A stretch of 64,000 bases of DNA from Pleurodeles waltl (taxonomy: Eukaryota > Chordata > Amphibia > Caudata > Salamandridae). The stretch is taken from NCBI RefSeq assembly GCF_031143425.1, contig NC_090447.1:137225106-137289105 (forward strand), read 5' to 3'. The position numbers and the translations under genes were made by a program. Shown piece after piece: positions 23,595 through 34,348 of this stretch (positions are counted from its first letter, which is position 1; every line of letters begins with the position of its first letter). The notes under the pieces are model-generated. The model saw only the letters and a list, made by a program, of their open reading frames with translations. It searched no databases and was not told the DNA's origin.

Positions 23595-24705
23595 ATAGGA
23601 GATGGAGACACCCCCGTGTACAGGCCCGTGGTGGACATGGCAACAATGGAGGACAGGCACATTATCCTCACCTGTAGACTGGACAGGGCCACAATCACAG
23701 AGCTGTGTGCCCAATTGGAACCTGACCTGATATCTGCTATCCGTCAGCCCACCGGATCCCCCCTCTTGGGCAAGTCCTATCTGTGCTCCATTTCCTAGCA
23801 ACTGGCTCCTTCCAAGTGACAGTGGGCTTGGCAGCAGGAATGTCTCAGCCAATGTTCTCAATAGTGCTGACCAGAGTGTTGTCTGCCCTGATTAAACACA
23901 TGTGCAGCTACATCGTTTTCCCCCAGGTGGAGGATTTGGCCACAGTGAAAGCTGATTTCTATGCAATGGGACATATCCCTAACATTATTGGAGCTATTGA
24001 TGGTACACATATTGCGTTTGTCCTCCCCCGGAGAAATGAACAGGTGTTCAGAAATTGGAAGAGCTTTCACTCCATGAATGTGCAGATAGTGAGCCTGGCG
24101 GACCAGTGCATCTCCCATGTTAATGCAAAGTATCCTGGATCTGTGCATGATGCCTTTATCCTGAGGAATAGCAGCATTCCATATGTGATGGCTCAACTCC
24201 AGAGGCACCGGGTGTGGCTAATAGGTGAGCCCTGGTTCCCACCCAGTAGGTGTTGGTGTATGGGTATGGTGTGGACCCTAAGGGTTAGTGTGTGGCTAAC
24301 AGTTGTCCCTCAATATTTGCAGGTGACTCTGGTTACCCCAACCTCTCATGGCTACTGACCCCTGTGGGGAATCCCAGGACAAGGGCAGAGGAATGTTACA
24401 ATGAGACACATGGGCGAACAAGAAGAATCATAGAGAGGACATTTGGCCTCCTGAAGGCCAGGTTTTGTTGCCTCCATCTAACAGGTGGATCCCTGTACTA
24501 CTCACAGAAGAAGGTGTGTAAGATCATCATAGCATGCTGTATGTTGCACAACCTTGCCTTAGGTCTCCAGGTGCCTTTTCTGCAGGAGAATGAGGCTGGA
24601 GATGGGCGTGTGGCAGCAGTGGACCCTGTGGACAGTGAACGTGAGGAGGTAGAGTATGAGGATAAGGACAACAGAAGTGCAATAATACAACAATACTTCC
24701 AATGA
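23595..24705 (+). pseudogene. H1 transposase (HARBI1-like DDE), frameshifted
   Basis: The reading covers VYRPVVDMATMEDRH, an HTH-like segment (SFQVTVGLAAGMSQPMFS), then GAIDGTH (first Asp), GDSGYPN (second Asp) and RRIIERTFGLLKARF (catalytic Glu). All three acidic residues are therefore kept. Frames shift near 23615 and near 23775, so no continuous protein is made. An intron at 24225-24322 (GTGAGC...TTGCAG, 98 bp) sits inside the Gly codon just before DSGYPN. Intron position is shared with H2 and H4. It is convergent with gene A. Catalysis would be cut-and-paste transposition. Confidence 0.8.
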
Positions 24706-24994
24706 CACACAGGTAAGACACTGTAACTTCACTTTTAATTGACAGTTTTGTGTTTGACATTGTCACTGGCAGGCTGATTTCCCCACTTCTGTGGCCACTT
24801 ACTGTACCCTTTGGCATCTCTATTTTCAGATATTTGTGCCCCACTATTGCTCCTGGTGTGTTGACTGCAGCCAACTAAAGATCATTTCTATGTATACATT
24901 ACTGTACAGTTGTATTGCAGTGTTTAAAGCTTGTTAAATGAATACATATTTCAATCATTTGACAGACTCCATACTTCTATTTATTAAAATGGTG

Positions 24995-25000
24995 TTTATT
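24995..25000 (-). terminator. Poly(A) signal of H1 gene A
   Basis: TTTATT on + (AATAAA on -), about 185 bases past the gene A stop. The same arrangement is found in H2, H3 and H4. Confidence 0.5.
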
Positions 25001-25184
25001 TAAGTGCTAATAAGTAGAGGGAGTGTGCAATGGGCTGGGGTGATAATGGAGGAATGTCCATGATAGAGTCCAGTCTATGTGGATCACAGGTGCATTGTCT
25101 AAGGAGGCATAGGAAGTGGAGCAATGGCAGTTCAAGGTGGACAGGGTGACAGAGTGGGACACAAGGCTGACAATCAGGAGAGTC

Positions 25185-26676
25185 TTATTTCCTGGCGGGG
25201 GTCTTGGAAATAGCCTTCTGCATGGATTGCAGGGACCGTTTGCTGGGTGGTTCTCCTTCTGCAGGGGGTGGGGTGCTGGTGGCCTGTTGGTCTTGTGGCG
25301 GGGCCTCCTTTCCACTAGCAGCAGCAGAGGTGGAAGGCTGGTCATTGGTTTGGTTAGTGTCAGGGGCCTGCTGGTGTGCCACTGCCTCCCTCATGGTGTT
25401 GCCATGTCTGCCAGCACCCCTGCAGTGTTGACCAGGGTGGTGTTGATGTCCTTCAAGTCCTCCCTGATCCAGAGGTACTGTCCCTCCTGCAGCCGCTGGG
25501 TCTCCTGCAACTTGTCCAGTATCTGGCCCATCATCTCCTGGGAATGGTGGTATGCTCCCAGGATGTTGGTGAGTGCCCCCTGGAGAGTTGGTTCACTGGG
25601 CCTGTCCTCCCCCTGTCACACAGCAGTCCACCCAGCTTCCCTGTTCTCCTGTGCCTCTGTCCCCTGAACTGTGTGCCCACTGCCACTGACCCCAGGTCCC
25701 TGATCGTCCTGTGTTTGTGGTGTGCCCTTGGGTCCCTGTAGTGGTGGACACACTGCTGAATGACGTGTCTTGGAGACAGAAGTATGGGCCCGCTGGGTGG
25801 GTACTGTGCTGTTGTTTCCTGAGGGGGGAGGCTCTGTGATGGGATGGGGATGTGCCTGGGTAACCGAATGTCTGAAGGTACCTGATGGGCCAGGTTCGTC
25901 ATCCAGATCCAGGCGTCCAGAGCTGCTGTCATCAGGATTGGGGACCTGTGGGGATGTAAATGCTTGGTTATTGTTTCTGCGTGTGACATCTTGCGCATGG
26001 CTATGTTGCCCTCTATGGTTGTTATTGCCCTGGCAGCTTTGCCTTGTGAGAGTAGTTATTTGGTGGACTAGGTGATTCTCTCTAGTGTTCATGCTTTAGT
26101 GATGGGTGTCAATGCAGTTCTGTGATGGGGGTCCGTGCATTGGTGTTACATGGAGGGCTTGGTATTGGGAGAGTTGGGCTGTGATGGTGGGGTGTATGTG
26201 AGGTGGTGGAATGATGGGAGTGAGGGTAAGGGTGGAGGTTTGTGATGGCATGCAGGTGGGGGGGTGATAGAAATAGAGATTTGACTTACCAGAGTCCAGT
26301 CCTCCTCCTACTCCTGCCAGGCCCTCAGGATGCATGATTGCCAAGACTTGCTCCTCCCATGTTGTTAGTTGTGGGGAAGGAGGTGGGGGTCCACTGCCAG
26401 TACTCTGTACAGCTAGTTGGTGTCTTGCTGCTGTGGATTGCACCTTCCTCCGTAGGTCGTTTTACCTCTTCCTGATGTCGTCCCTTGTTCTGTGGTGCTG
26501 TCCCACGGCGTTGACCCTGTCCACGATTCTCCGCCACAGCTCCATCTTCCTAACAATGGATGTCTGCTGCACCTGTGATCCGAATAGCTGTGGCTCTACC
26601 CGGATGATTTCCTCCACCATAAACCTTAGCTCAACCTCTGAGAACCTGAGAACCTGGGGTGTCGTTGTGGTGCCAT
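25185..26676 (-). pseudogene. H1 gene A: NAIF1-like Myb/SANT protein, frameshifted
   Basis: ATG at 26676. Exon 1 (26290-26676) has VEPQLFGSQVQ, RKMELWRRIVDRVNAVG and the DDIRKR...DLRRKV segment of a Myb/SANT domain. The donor is at 26289 (GTAAGT). Exon 2 runs 25945-25185 and ends in a basic tail (KTPARK). An 8-bp tandem duplication (AGGTTCTC twice, near 26650) just after the start shifts the frame, and a stop replaces Trp in KRWNDL near 26463. A further frame change lies in exon 2. NAIF1 and TSNARE1 carry Harbinger-derived domains of this family. Confidence 0.75.
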
Positions 26677-26689
26677 GGGTGTAGTATGA

Positions 26690-27251
26690 GTGGTGTGGGT
26701 GAGGGTGTGTGGGGTGATGTGTTGGGGTGTGTGATGTAAGGCACGTGAATGGTGTATAGGTGATAGTGGTGTGTGTCTATGGTCGTGACTGTGGTCTTGC
26801 TATTTCTCTGGTGGCACATGTTTGTAGTCGTAAAGGGTTGTGGGTAATGTGGTTGTGTGTTTTATAGTGGTGTGGGTGTGTGTGGTGTGTTTATGGGTGT
26901 CAGGTGTGTGTTATTCAAATTGTCCAATGTAGTGTTGTTTTGTATGTGTGTGTGTATTTTGAGTGTGGCGGTATGTACCGCCAATTGTTTAGCGCCATTG
27001 AATGTCTGCTGCGGTGATTCGTGGACAATAATGCTGTGGGCGTAGTTCTGATGGCGTAACGGTGTGGGTTTTGCTTTCGCCAGTTTATCACTGAACTTTG
27101 GGCTGGCGGACTTGAGTGTGTGGCTGTATAGTGACGGATTGCTATGTGTGTGTCATAATATGGGTAGCGGTAATACGCTGCGGTGACGGTATATTGGCGG
27201 CAGTCAGCATGGCGGTAAGCGGTACTTACCGCCAATGTCATAATGAGAGCC
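26690..27251. repeat. H1 right subterminal region
   Basis: GT-rich (the complement of the CA-rich leader seen before gene A in H3 and H4), then many GGCGGT/ACCGCC words up to the terminus. It probably includes the gene A promoter on the - strand. Confidence 0.6.
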
Positions 27252-27254
27252 TAA

Positions 27255-28380
27255 ATATGGAGCATGGGTGGAATAGTTTCACCATCCGCTCAGGAACTAA
27301 GTAATGGATATGTTATAAAATTACCAAAATAGACGGAATGAGTGGGATGTTGATGGGTACAAACTTTGTTAGTTGTCAACAGAATTAAGAGCACAATCCT
27401 GGCGTCTGTTTTTTATATAGTGAAAAGATTGGGTTAAAAGCAATCAAACATTCAAAGACCACAAAACTAGAATATGAACCATAAGAAATGCAACAACAAT
27501 GTCCAAAAAAGATGTAAGACTATAGCTCTTCCTGTAGTAGTTTCTATGATTACCTAAAGTCACCAAACCTCATTGACATCATTAGATGCAGGCATTGGAA
27601 CAGATGAACCTAATTCTTGCACTTCTAAATGGGTGTTAGAGGAGGAAAATGAGTTAAAGGACAGTTATTATTAACTATCTCAAAGCATGAGGTCAGTTGC
27701 AGGATCTTGGGGAGAACAGGGCATGAGTACAACAGGGCAACAGGGCAACAGTACATGAGGGTTGAATACATTTTCAACTCTAGTGGAGTTGGGCAAGGTT
27801 TACTTTCCCATCCACAGGTGACACTGCTGTGAACTAGATGCAATGCACAAGCAGTGAATGCGAAAGACAGGTTCTTTTAGCCCCATGGAATCCCACCATA
27901 TATATGATTAAAGTGCAATCATTAGTTTTGCGTTACTAAACCAGGATCAGGGGCACCTTGGTACCAGAAGCAAAACTGATTTGCTTTTACAATATCACAC
28001 ACACAAATGGCACTCAAAACATAGACACTTTTAACTAAAAGCGTTTATGACAACAGGGTAAACCCATTTCATACAGCATCTAAAATAAACACACAGGCTA
28101 TCATAATAACAATGATGCACATTGTGAATAATGAGAATAAGATGGACATTGCTTATACAGTTAATAATGCAATCTAAAAGTCTAACACCCTCAAACTTGC
28201 TTCTATACACTACACTAGGAGAGCCTGGACAGTAGAACTTGCAATCAGAACTTTCCTCGGGATGAAAAAAAAACGCATTTATTGTTGACAGCAAAAGCTA
28301 TGATTATCAGAGGGTTGAAGGCAGTGTTAGCTGAAAAAGAAAAACACACACCATGGCAGCACCCTCCCTCCTGGACTTAG
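27255..28380. other. Low-coding DNA between H1 and a candidate exon
   Basis: No gene seen on either strand except 3'-untranslated-like sequence from 28278 to 28380 on the - strand. It could include the lost 3' end of ERV1, but I find no matching LTR. Confidence 0.4.
28278..28283 (-). terminator. Possible poly(A) signal after the candidate exon
   Basis: TTTATT on + (AATAAA on -), about 100 bases beyond the stop at 28381, followed on the - strand by a T-rich run, as expected downstream of a cleavage site. There is no A-tract in - orientation, so it does not look like a processed copy. Confidence 0.4.
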
Positions 28381-28520
28381 TTATCTGTATCGAGCGCGAT
28401 GCAGCATCTTCTTGATGCGCTGGCAGCAGTCAAGACCATTTCCAGCAGTATCTTGTGGATTAATCAGGTCGAAGTACTTCTCCTCACCAGTGGGCATGAG
28501 GTAGTCCTTATGTATTAAAT
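28381..28520 (-). CDS. Candidate last exon of an unknown gene, 3' part only
   Basis: On the - strand, about 45 codons read a well-composed peptide (KDYLMPTGEEKYFDLINPQD, then a Cys-Cys pair and a basic end KKMLHRARYR) before a TAA at 28381-28383. An AG acceptor lies at 28521-28522 and would give an open reading, since an in-frame stop sits just upstream. A poly(A) signal follows. I do not recognise the protein. It could be a host exon, a captured exon, or chance. No upstream exon is seen in the window; any would lie across Harbinger H2 or further. Confidence 0.35.
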
Positions 28521-28524
28521 CTTA

Positions 28525-28719
28525 TCTGAGATTGGAATTGTTGATATACGTTTAGGAATGTCTGACATAAATTATGTGCATCAAGTGTGCATCCCAGACG
28601 TATGCTTAAGAACATATAGGGTAAATAGACGTCCATTCAGACTTCACTATTTTGGCTACATGTCTCTGTTTGTTCTTATTTGACCTTGATATTATAAGAA
28701 CTAGACATGTATCCCAGAC
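28525..28719. other. Short non-coding stretch before H2
   Basis: No feature seen. It contains a short imperfect direct repeat (CATCCCAGAC / TATCCCAGAC near 28590 and 28711). Confidence 0.4.
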
Positions 28720-29263
28720 TATGGCCCTCATTATGAACACAGGGGTAAACTCCGTTGACCGCCGTGGTGACAGCGAACAGAAGACCTCCATTGTCGGTGA
28801 ACAGAAACCTGCTGTATAATGATGCAAAAACCAGAATCCGCCAAAAATCTCCCTGCCACCAGTCACCGCCAGGACCTTGTCAGCGGAAATGCTGGACCTC
28901 CCACCCCGCCACCGCCGAGCACATAAACACCCCGCCCATCAAATAATGAAGCACAAATCACCGCGGCGGTCAGTGGAAGCTGAACGACCATTGGCGGTGC
29001 AGACCACCACGTTCGGCAAGTGGACCCAACAGTAAGAAATGCATACATTGGTACGTTTGAAACCCACACACCTGACACTCATCCACAACACTATAAAACA
29101 CTCACAGACTCATCCCACAATCCTTTGCAACAAAAGTAGGCCAACTAATACAGAGAACTCCAGAAGCAGACACCGAACGCCACAATCCACGATACCTACA
29201 CCCAACCACAAAAGAGCGCCCTCACCTAGATCCACACAAGACACCATTCACAACACTCACCAT

Positions 29264-30840
29264 GGCACCCCCCACAAACACCCACACTTCACAGAAAGGG
29301 AGCTTAGGACCATGGTGGACAAGATCCTGAAGGTGGAGCCCCAACTATTCGGGGCACAGGTCCAGCACACACCCTTCGCCAGGAAGATGGAGCTATGGCA
29401 GACAATAGTCAACTAGGTCAATGCAGTGGGACACCATCCACACACCAGGGGTGACATCCGCAAGAGATGGCACGAACTGCGTGGGAAGGTCCAGTCCTTG
29501 GCATCCAGGCACCACATTGCAGTCCAGAAGACTGGGGGAGGACCTCCGCCAACACCACCCGACTACACTGACTGGGAGGAAAAGGTACTGGCCATCCTGC
29601 ATCCTGAGGGACTCACTGAACTCACTGGAGGAATGGATTCGGGTAAGTCATCTACAATTACCCCATATCCATCACACCTGGAATGCATGCATCACCCTAC
29701 CCCTCCAACTACCACCAGGACCACAACCCCACCCACTCTACAATCACTTAATCCAGTCCCCGTGCATGTCCTCAAACCCACTAACAGGCCCACACCCCTC
29801 CCCCTGTGCACAGCCACCCACCCCTGCAAAGAATCACAATGGCCTACAGCACCCACAATGCACCTCTACATCCTAAGCAAAAAGCAATGCTAACCTCACA
29901 AAAGCATCTTGCATGGCCTTAAAGTGTGAAACCTGCACAAAACTGCCCAGGCCTGTGCACCCTATCCAATCATGCTAATGTCACAGACATGTCCATTCCT
30001 TCCAACAGGCACCACCACCCATGCCACCTTGACAGACAGGACAAGGAGTGGCAGTTCCCCACAGGGAGACAGAGGCGCCTCCCAGGACACTGGGGATGGA
30101 ACCCTGGACACAGACAATCACCCTGGCCCCTCACACAGTCCTGGACTGTCACCATCCAGCAGCCCCACACAGGATACAACTGACACCCCTACCACCCAGC
30201 CAACAACATCAGCCCAGGGCAACCGTCCTCACACCTGTGTATCCAGGCCACAGACTGGTGGAACACAAGTACAGAGGCCACAGTCACCCCCTACCAACAG
30301 GCAGGAAGACGATGGCCCCAGTACAAGTGGTACCGCCAGACCTGTGCTGAGGACACAAGCACAGGGGGCTAGGCACAGTGGGAGGGCATCAGTGGTCTGG
30401 GGGTAGGCCACAGGATGGATGCTACAGTCCATGATGTGATATCTGAGGTCCTGGGAGCATATCACCATACCTAGGACAGATTGGCCCAGAAAGTATTCAC
30501 CCTGGAGCAGAGTCAAAGGATGCAGCTAGCTCACCACCAAGAGGCCATGGAGCAATGGAAATTGCACAATTCCACAATGGCCAGCATAGCAGGTGCGCTG
30601 CTGCAGCTTGTCCCAACACAGCCTGAGGCCCACACAAACCATGAAGCCCCTACTACAGGCCAGGATACAGACCGGACAACAACAGCATCAGCAGCAACTG
30701 CACATGTACCACCCTCTCAAGACACACAGGGGACATCCTTCTCAACCTGTACCAGCCAACACCAGGCACCCAAACTGACCCTCAGGCCCAGATATGGCAC
30801 AGGAATACCTGCCAAGAACAAGGCCCCCTCAAAGAAGTGA
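29264..30840 (+). pseudogene. H2 gene A: NAIF1-like Myb/SANT protein, broken
   Basis: The domain reads HFTERELRTMVDKILKVEP, then KMELWQTIVN, a TAG at 29414-29416, then RGDIRKRWHELRGKV. The ATG at 29264 is out of frame with the domain by one base. The donor after GGMDSG is near 29642. Exon 2 begins after the acceptor near 30009. It ends with a helix-rich C-terminal part (LEQSQRMQLAHHQEAMEQW) and a basic tail (PAKNKAPSKK) at 30838, split by a stop near 30404. The C-terminal helix suggests dimerisation. Confidence 0.7.
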
Positions 30841-31037
30841 TTCTGCCAAAAACTGTCATCCAGGTGTCCCACTGAATCAACCACCAAACTGTGTGAAAAA
30901 TACAACAAACTTTTGTTAGCATGGCTGGACCTACCACTACTGCCAACAATGCTGGGACCATGTTGCCATATTTTACAACCACCAGTAGCCCACTCCCATC
31001 ACTGTAATCTGCTCTGCACTATTTAATCCCTGCACCA

Positions 31038-31043
31038 AATAAA
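31038..31043 (+). terminator. Poly(A) signal of H2 gene A
   Basis: AATAAA about 200 bases after the gene A stop. Confidence 0.5.
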
Positions 31044-31332
31044 ACACCTTTTCACCTGTTACAATGTCCCCTGTCATTAAGTTTATACAAGTGAAGTATG
31101 GATGCAACTGTATGATAAATCCTTTATTGTTATATGAGTAGCAGGAAATGCACCACACGCCTCACATGTTGTTGTGCCTACAGATGTGTTGTACTTCTAG
31201 ACTATATTGTAATCTGTCCAATGCAGACCTGGTCACAGTGGCAATGAGTATTGACCCAACACCCCCCTAAATGACAAGGCACACTGACAGTATGATGCAC
31301 AGACAGCAGTCTCATCCAATTGATTCACATAG

Positions 31333-32450
31333 TTATTGGAGGTAGAGTTGTATCAGTTGGGTCCTGGTATTTACATCTTCCCCCTCCTCATTATCACCAT
31401 CAGTCTCATCCCCTCTCTGAGGAAGCTGGTCTGGATATACAGCACCCTCCTCCTCCAAGAGGGGGATAGAATTTCTCACAGCCACGTTGTGCAGCATGCA
31501 GCAGGCCACCACTATTCTACACACCTTTTCAGGGCCATAGGCCAAGGAACCGCCAGAGATATGTAGTCAATGAAATCTAGCCTTCAGGAGACCTATTGTG
31601 CGCTCTATCACCCTCCTAGCACGTCCATGGACCTCATTGTAATTCCTCTCTGCATATGTTCCAGGATTCCTCACTGGTGTCAGGAGCCAACACAAGTTGG
31701 GATAGCCAGAATCACCTAGAAAAAGGTGCAAAACAGGACTTTCATTGACAACCTTCAGAGGCAGACAGCCTGGCTGTCTGCTATGTGGCAATAAGTGTCA
31801 GAAACACCTACCTATGATCCACCCTCTGTCCTCTTGTAGTTGTTCCATCTTGTGTGGCACACTACTGTTCCTCAGCACAAAGGAATCATGGACTGAACCA
31901 GGGAACATGGCATTCACATGTGAGATGTACTGGTCTGCGGTACACACCAATTGATTGTTCATGGAAAGAAAGTTCTTCCTGTTTCTGTATACCTGTTCAC
32001 TGACTCTTGGGGGGATGATAGCTATGTGGGTGCCATTGATGGCACCTATCACATGGGGTATGTTGGGAAAGGCATAGAAGTCCGACTTGATGGCAGGGAG
32101 GTCAGCACTTTGGGGAAAACTCACATAGGACTGTAGGAGTTGTACAAATGCATTCAGGAATCTTGACAGTATAATGCTAAACATTGGCTGTGAAAACCCT
32201 GCACCCATGCCCACTGTCACTTGAAATGAGCCTGTGGCCAGGAAATGGAGTACAGAGAGCACCTGCTCTTCAGTAGGGATGGCATGCTGACTACGATTTG
32301 CCGGTCTCAGTGCTGGATCCAGTAATGCACAAAGTTCAAGAATAGTTGCACGGGTGAGTCTGTAATTAATAATGATCTGACGCTCCACCATGGTCCGCAA
32401 ATCAACAAGTGGTCTGTACACCAGTGAGGCCCTTCCTCACCACAAGGGTC
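31333..32450 (-). pseudogene. H2 transposase, first catalytic Asp replaced by Asn
   Basis: Exon 1 (31812 to about 32421 and upstream) covers YRPLVDLRTMVERQ, the HTH-like SFQVTVGMGAGFSQPMFS, and GAINGTHIA. Here the catalytic Asp codon GAT has become AAT (codon 32035-32037). After an intron at 31716-31811 (GTAGGT...TTCTAG, 96 bp), exon 2 has GDSGYPN and RRVIERTIGLLKARF with the other two acidic residues. A frame change near 31567 separates the last 70 residues. It would be catalytically dead even if the frame were whole. Confidence 0.8.
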
Positions 32451-32985
32451 TGTACCTAGGAGGAGTTGAAAACACATGTGAGGAACATACATACATCTGC
32501 ACACATTGTTTCTCATTCAGCACTGCTGGCTTGATTGTCGACAACACTAATGTATAGCGTGTGACATTTCAGCAACATGACCACAATGAGGTGTCAGGGC
32601 TGTTTAGGTGAGGTAATGTATATTGTTACATGCCTATGGGTGTTTTTGGGACAATAGGGCCTGCATTGTGCTGATGAGAGTTTTTCAACTGTGTAGTTAA
32701 GGCCAAAATGTCTGCCCCGTGTAATCCAGAAGTGTTGTGGTGGAAGTGACCTCATACCGCTAGCAGTTGATGTAATAGCATAAGGCGGTGTTTACCTCCG
32801 GGGGCAAATTAATTGGTTAACATGGTTGTCAATGGGGATTCTTAGCTTATCATGATCGCCGCCGGCGGTGACGGTGCACACCGCCGCGGTGCGTACGCGA
32901 ACTCATCACCCCAACTTCACTTGACTCCCTGATCTCGTGCATGCAGGTACTCCACTGAGTGTACTGCTGTGTCCTGCCTCTGGTC
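32451..32985. promoter_or_regulatory. H2 divergent promoter
   Basis: The transposase (-) and gene B (+) diverge from here. The conserved GC block lies at 32856-32900 (GCCGGCGGTGACGGTG then CACACCGCCGCGG), an inverted repeat of GGCGGTG/CACCGCC. Function inferred. Confidence 0.5.
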
Positions 32986-33668
32986 ATGGAAATGCCACGT
33001 GTTGCAGGGGAAAGGGCCCCGGCCTCCACCAATGAGGAATTGGAGAAGCTCATGGACGGGGTCCTGCCCCTGTACACCAAGCTCTACGGTCGGCCAGAGG
33101 TACAGGTGAGTAGGAGGATTGGGGGGCAAGGATGTGTGTAGTGGTGGTTGTTGGCTGCATACATGTGTGCACTTGTGAAACTGTATGGTCCAGGGTTCCT
33201 GACATGCTGTGTGTGTGCTTTTAGGCGGTTTGAAATGTCAATCTCATAGTGGACGTATAGCCAGCTGTATATGATTGGCCAGTGTTACTTTTCTGTGTGT
33301 CCCTTATAGGTAAGCGCCCACCAGAAAAACAGACTTTGGCATGCCATCGCCAAGGAAGTGCGGACCGTGGGGGTCTACAACCGGCGGAGCACCCACTGCA
33401 GGAAGAGGTGGGAGGACCTGCGGTGCTGGGTGAGGAAGATCTGCGAGGCCCAGTTGGGGAACTCCTCCCAATGGGGAAACGAGGGCCCATCGGGCACTGA
33501 CCCACCTTATGCAATGCATCCTGGCGGTGGCGTACCCGGACCTGTATGGGCGCTTGAAGGCCACACAGCAGTCAAAAGGGGGTGAGTACACATACCATAT
33601 TTTGGCCCATTGATGGATGAGTGTGTGTGTGTGCATTCATGTTTATGCTGTCTAGTGGCAGGGACTAT

Positions 33669-34348
33669 GGGCCAGATGTAGCATTAGAAAATTTTGCGAC
33701 TTGCAATTTGCTAGTCTGACCGACTCGCAAATTGCAACTCGCAAAAGTGCATGCAGAAAGGTGTCTCAGACACCTTCTGCGACTCGCTATGGGGTCGCAA
33801 AGACCCACCTCATGAATATTTATGAGGTGGGTCGCAAATTGCGACCCCATAGCGAGTCCCTGCACTCACAGGGATGGTGGCCTGCTGGAGACAGCAGACC
33901 TCCATGTCTGTGACTGCTTTTTTTAAGAAAGCAGTTTTTTCTTTTTGAATTGCAGCCCGTTTTCCTTAAAGGAAAACGAGTTGCAATTCAAAAAAATAAT
34001 GAAACCATTTGGTTTCATTTTTTCAGAGTAGGCAGTGGTCCATTGGACCACTGCCTGCTCTGAAAAAATATTTTCAGCGGCATTCACAAAGGGGAAGGGG
34101 TCCCACTTCAAGTGGATGGTAACTGCGAGTTGGTTTGCGACCGCTTTCGTGGTCACAAAGCAACTCAGCATCGCGATGCGGTCGCAAATAGGAAGGGAAC
34201 ACCCCTTCCTATTTGCAAGTCGGAATCACATTTTGCGAGTCGGTACCGACTCGCAAAATGTGACTCTGCATCGCAATGGCCGTTTTGCATGCCGCAAATT
34301 GCGTTTTTCGCAGTTTGCGACCTGCAAAACGTTTGCAACATCTGGCCC
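33669..34348. mobile_element. Fold-back MITE in intron 2 of H2 gene B, 680 bp
   Basis: Ends GGGCCAGATGTAGCA and, complemented, GGGCCAGATGTTGCA. TAT flanks both sides (33666-33668, 34349-34351). The interior is a string of separate hairpins: 33802-33835 (GACCCACCTCAT/ATGAGGTGGGTC), 33913-33935, 33942-33995, 33998-34019, 34017-34067 and 34226-34263. Tract words such as TTGCGA and TCGCAA dominate. No coding capacity. The TIR start and 3-bp flank suggest a Harbinger-type MITE of a different family from the host element. Confidence 0.85.
34226..34263. repeat. 38-bp perfect palindrome in the MITE
   Basis: The sequence is its own complement over 38 bases, centred on GGTACC at 34242-34247, with arms TCACATTTTGCGAGTC and the complement. 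Confidence 0.9.

Larger units (their letters stand above)
16332..27251 (-). mobile_element. Harbinger copy H1, full length, inverted relative to H2-H4
   Basis: Termini are GGCCCTCATTACAACCC on the left and GGCTCTCATTATGACA on the right after complementing. TAA flanks both sides (16329-16331, 27252-27254), a perfect target duplication. Both subterminal regions carry many GGCGG/ACCGCC words. Inside are three genes: MYPOP-like Myb (-), transposase (+) and NAIF1-like Myb (-). The element is 10.9 kb, including a 2.5-kb insertion at 18348-20896. Relative to H2, H3 and H4 the whole gene set is reversed, so I give it the - strand. Confidence 0.9.
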
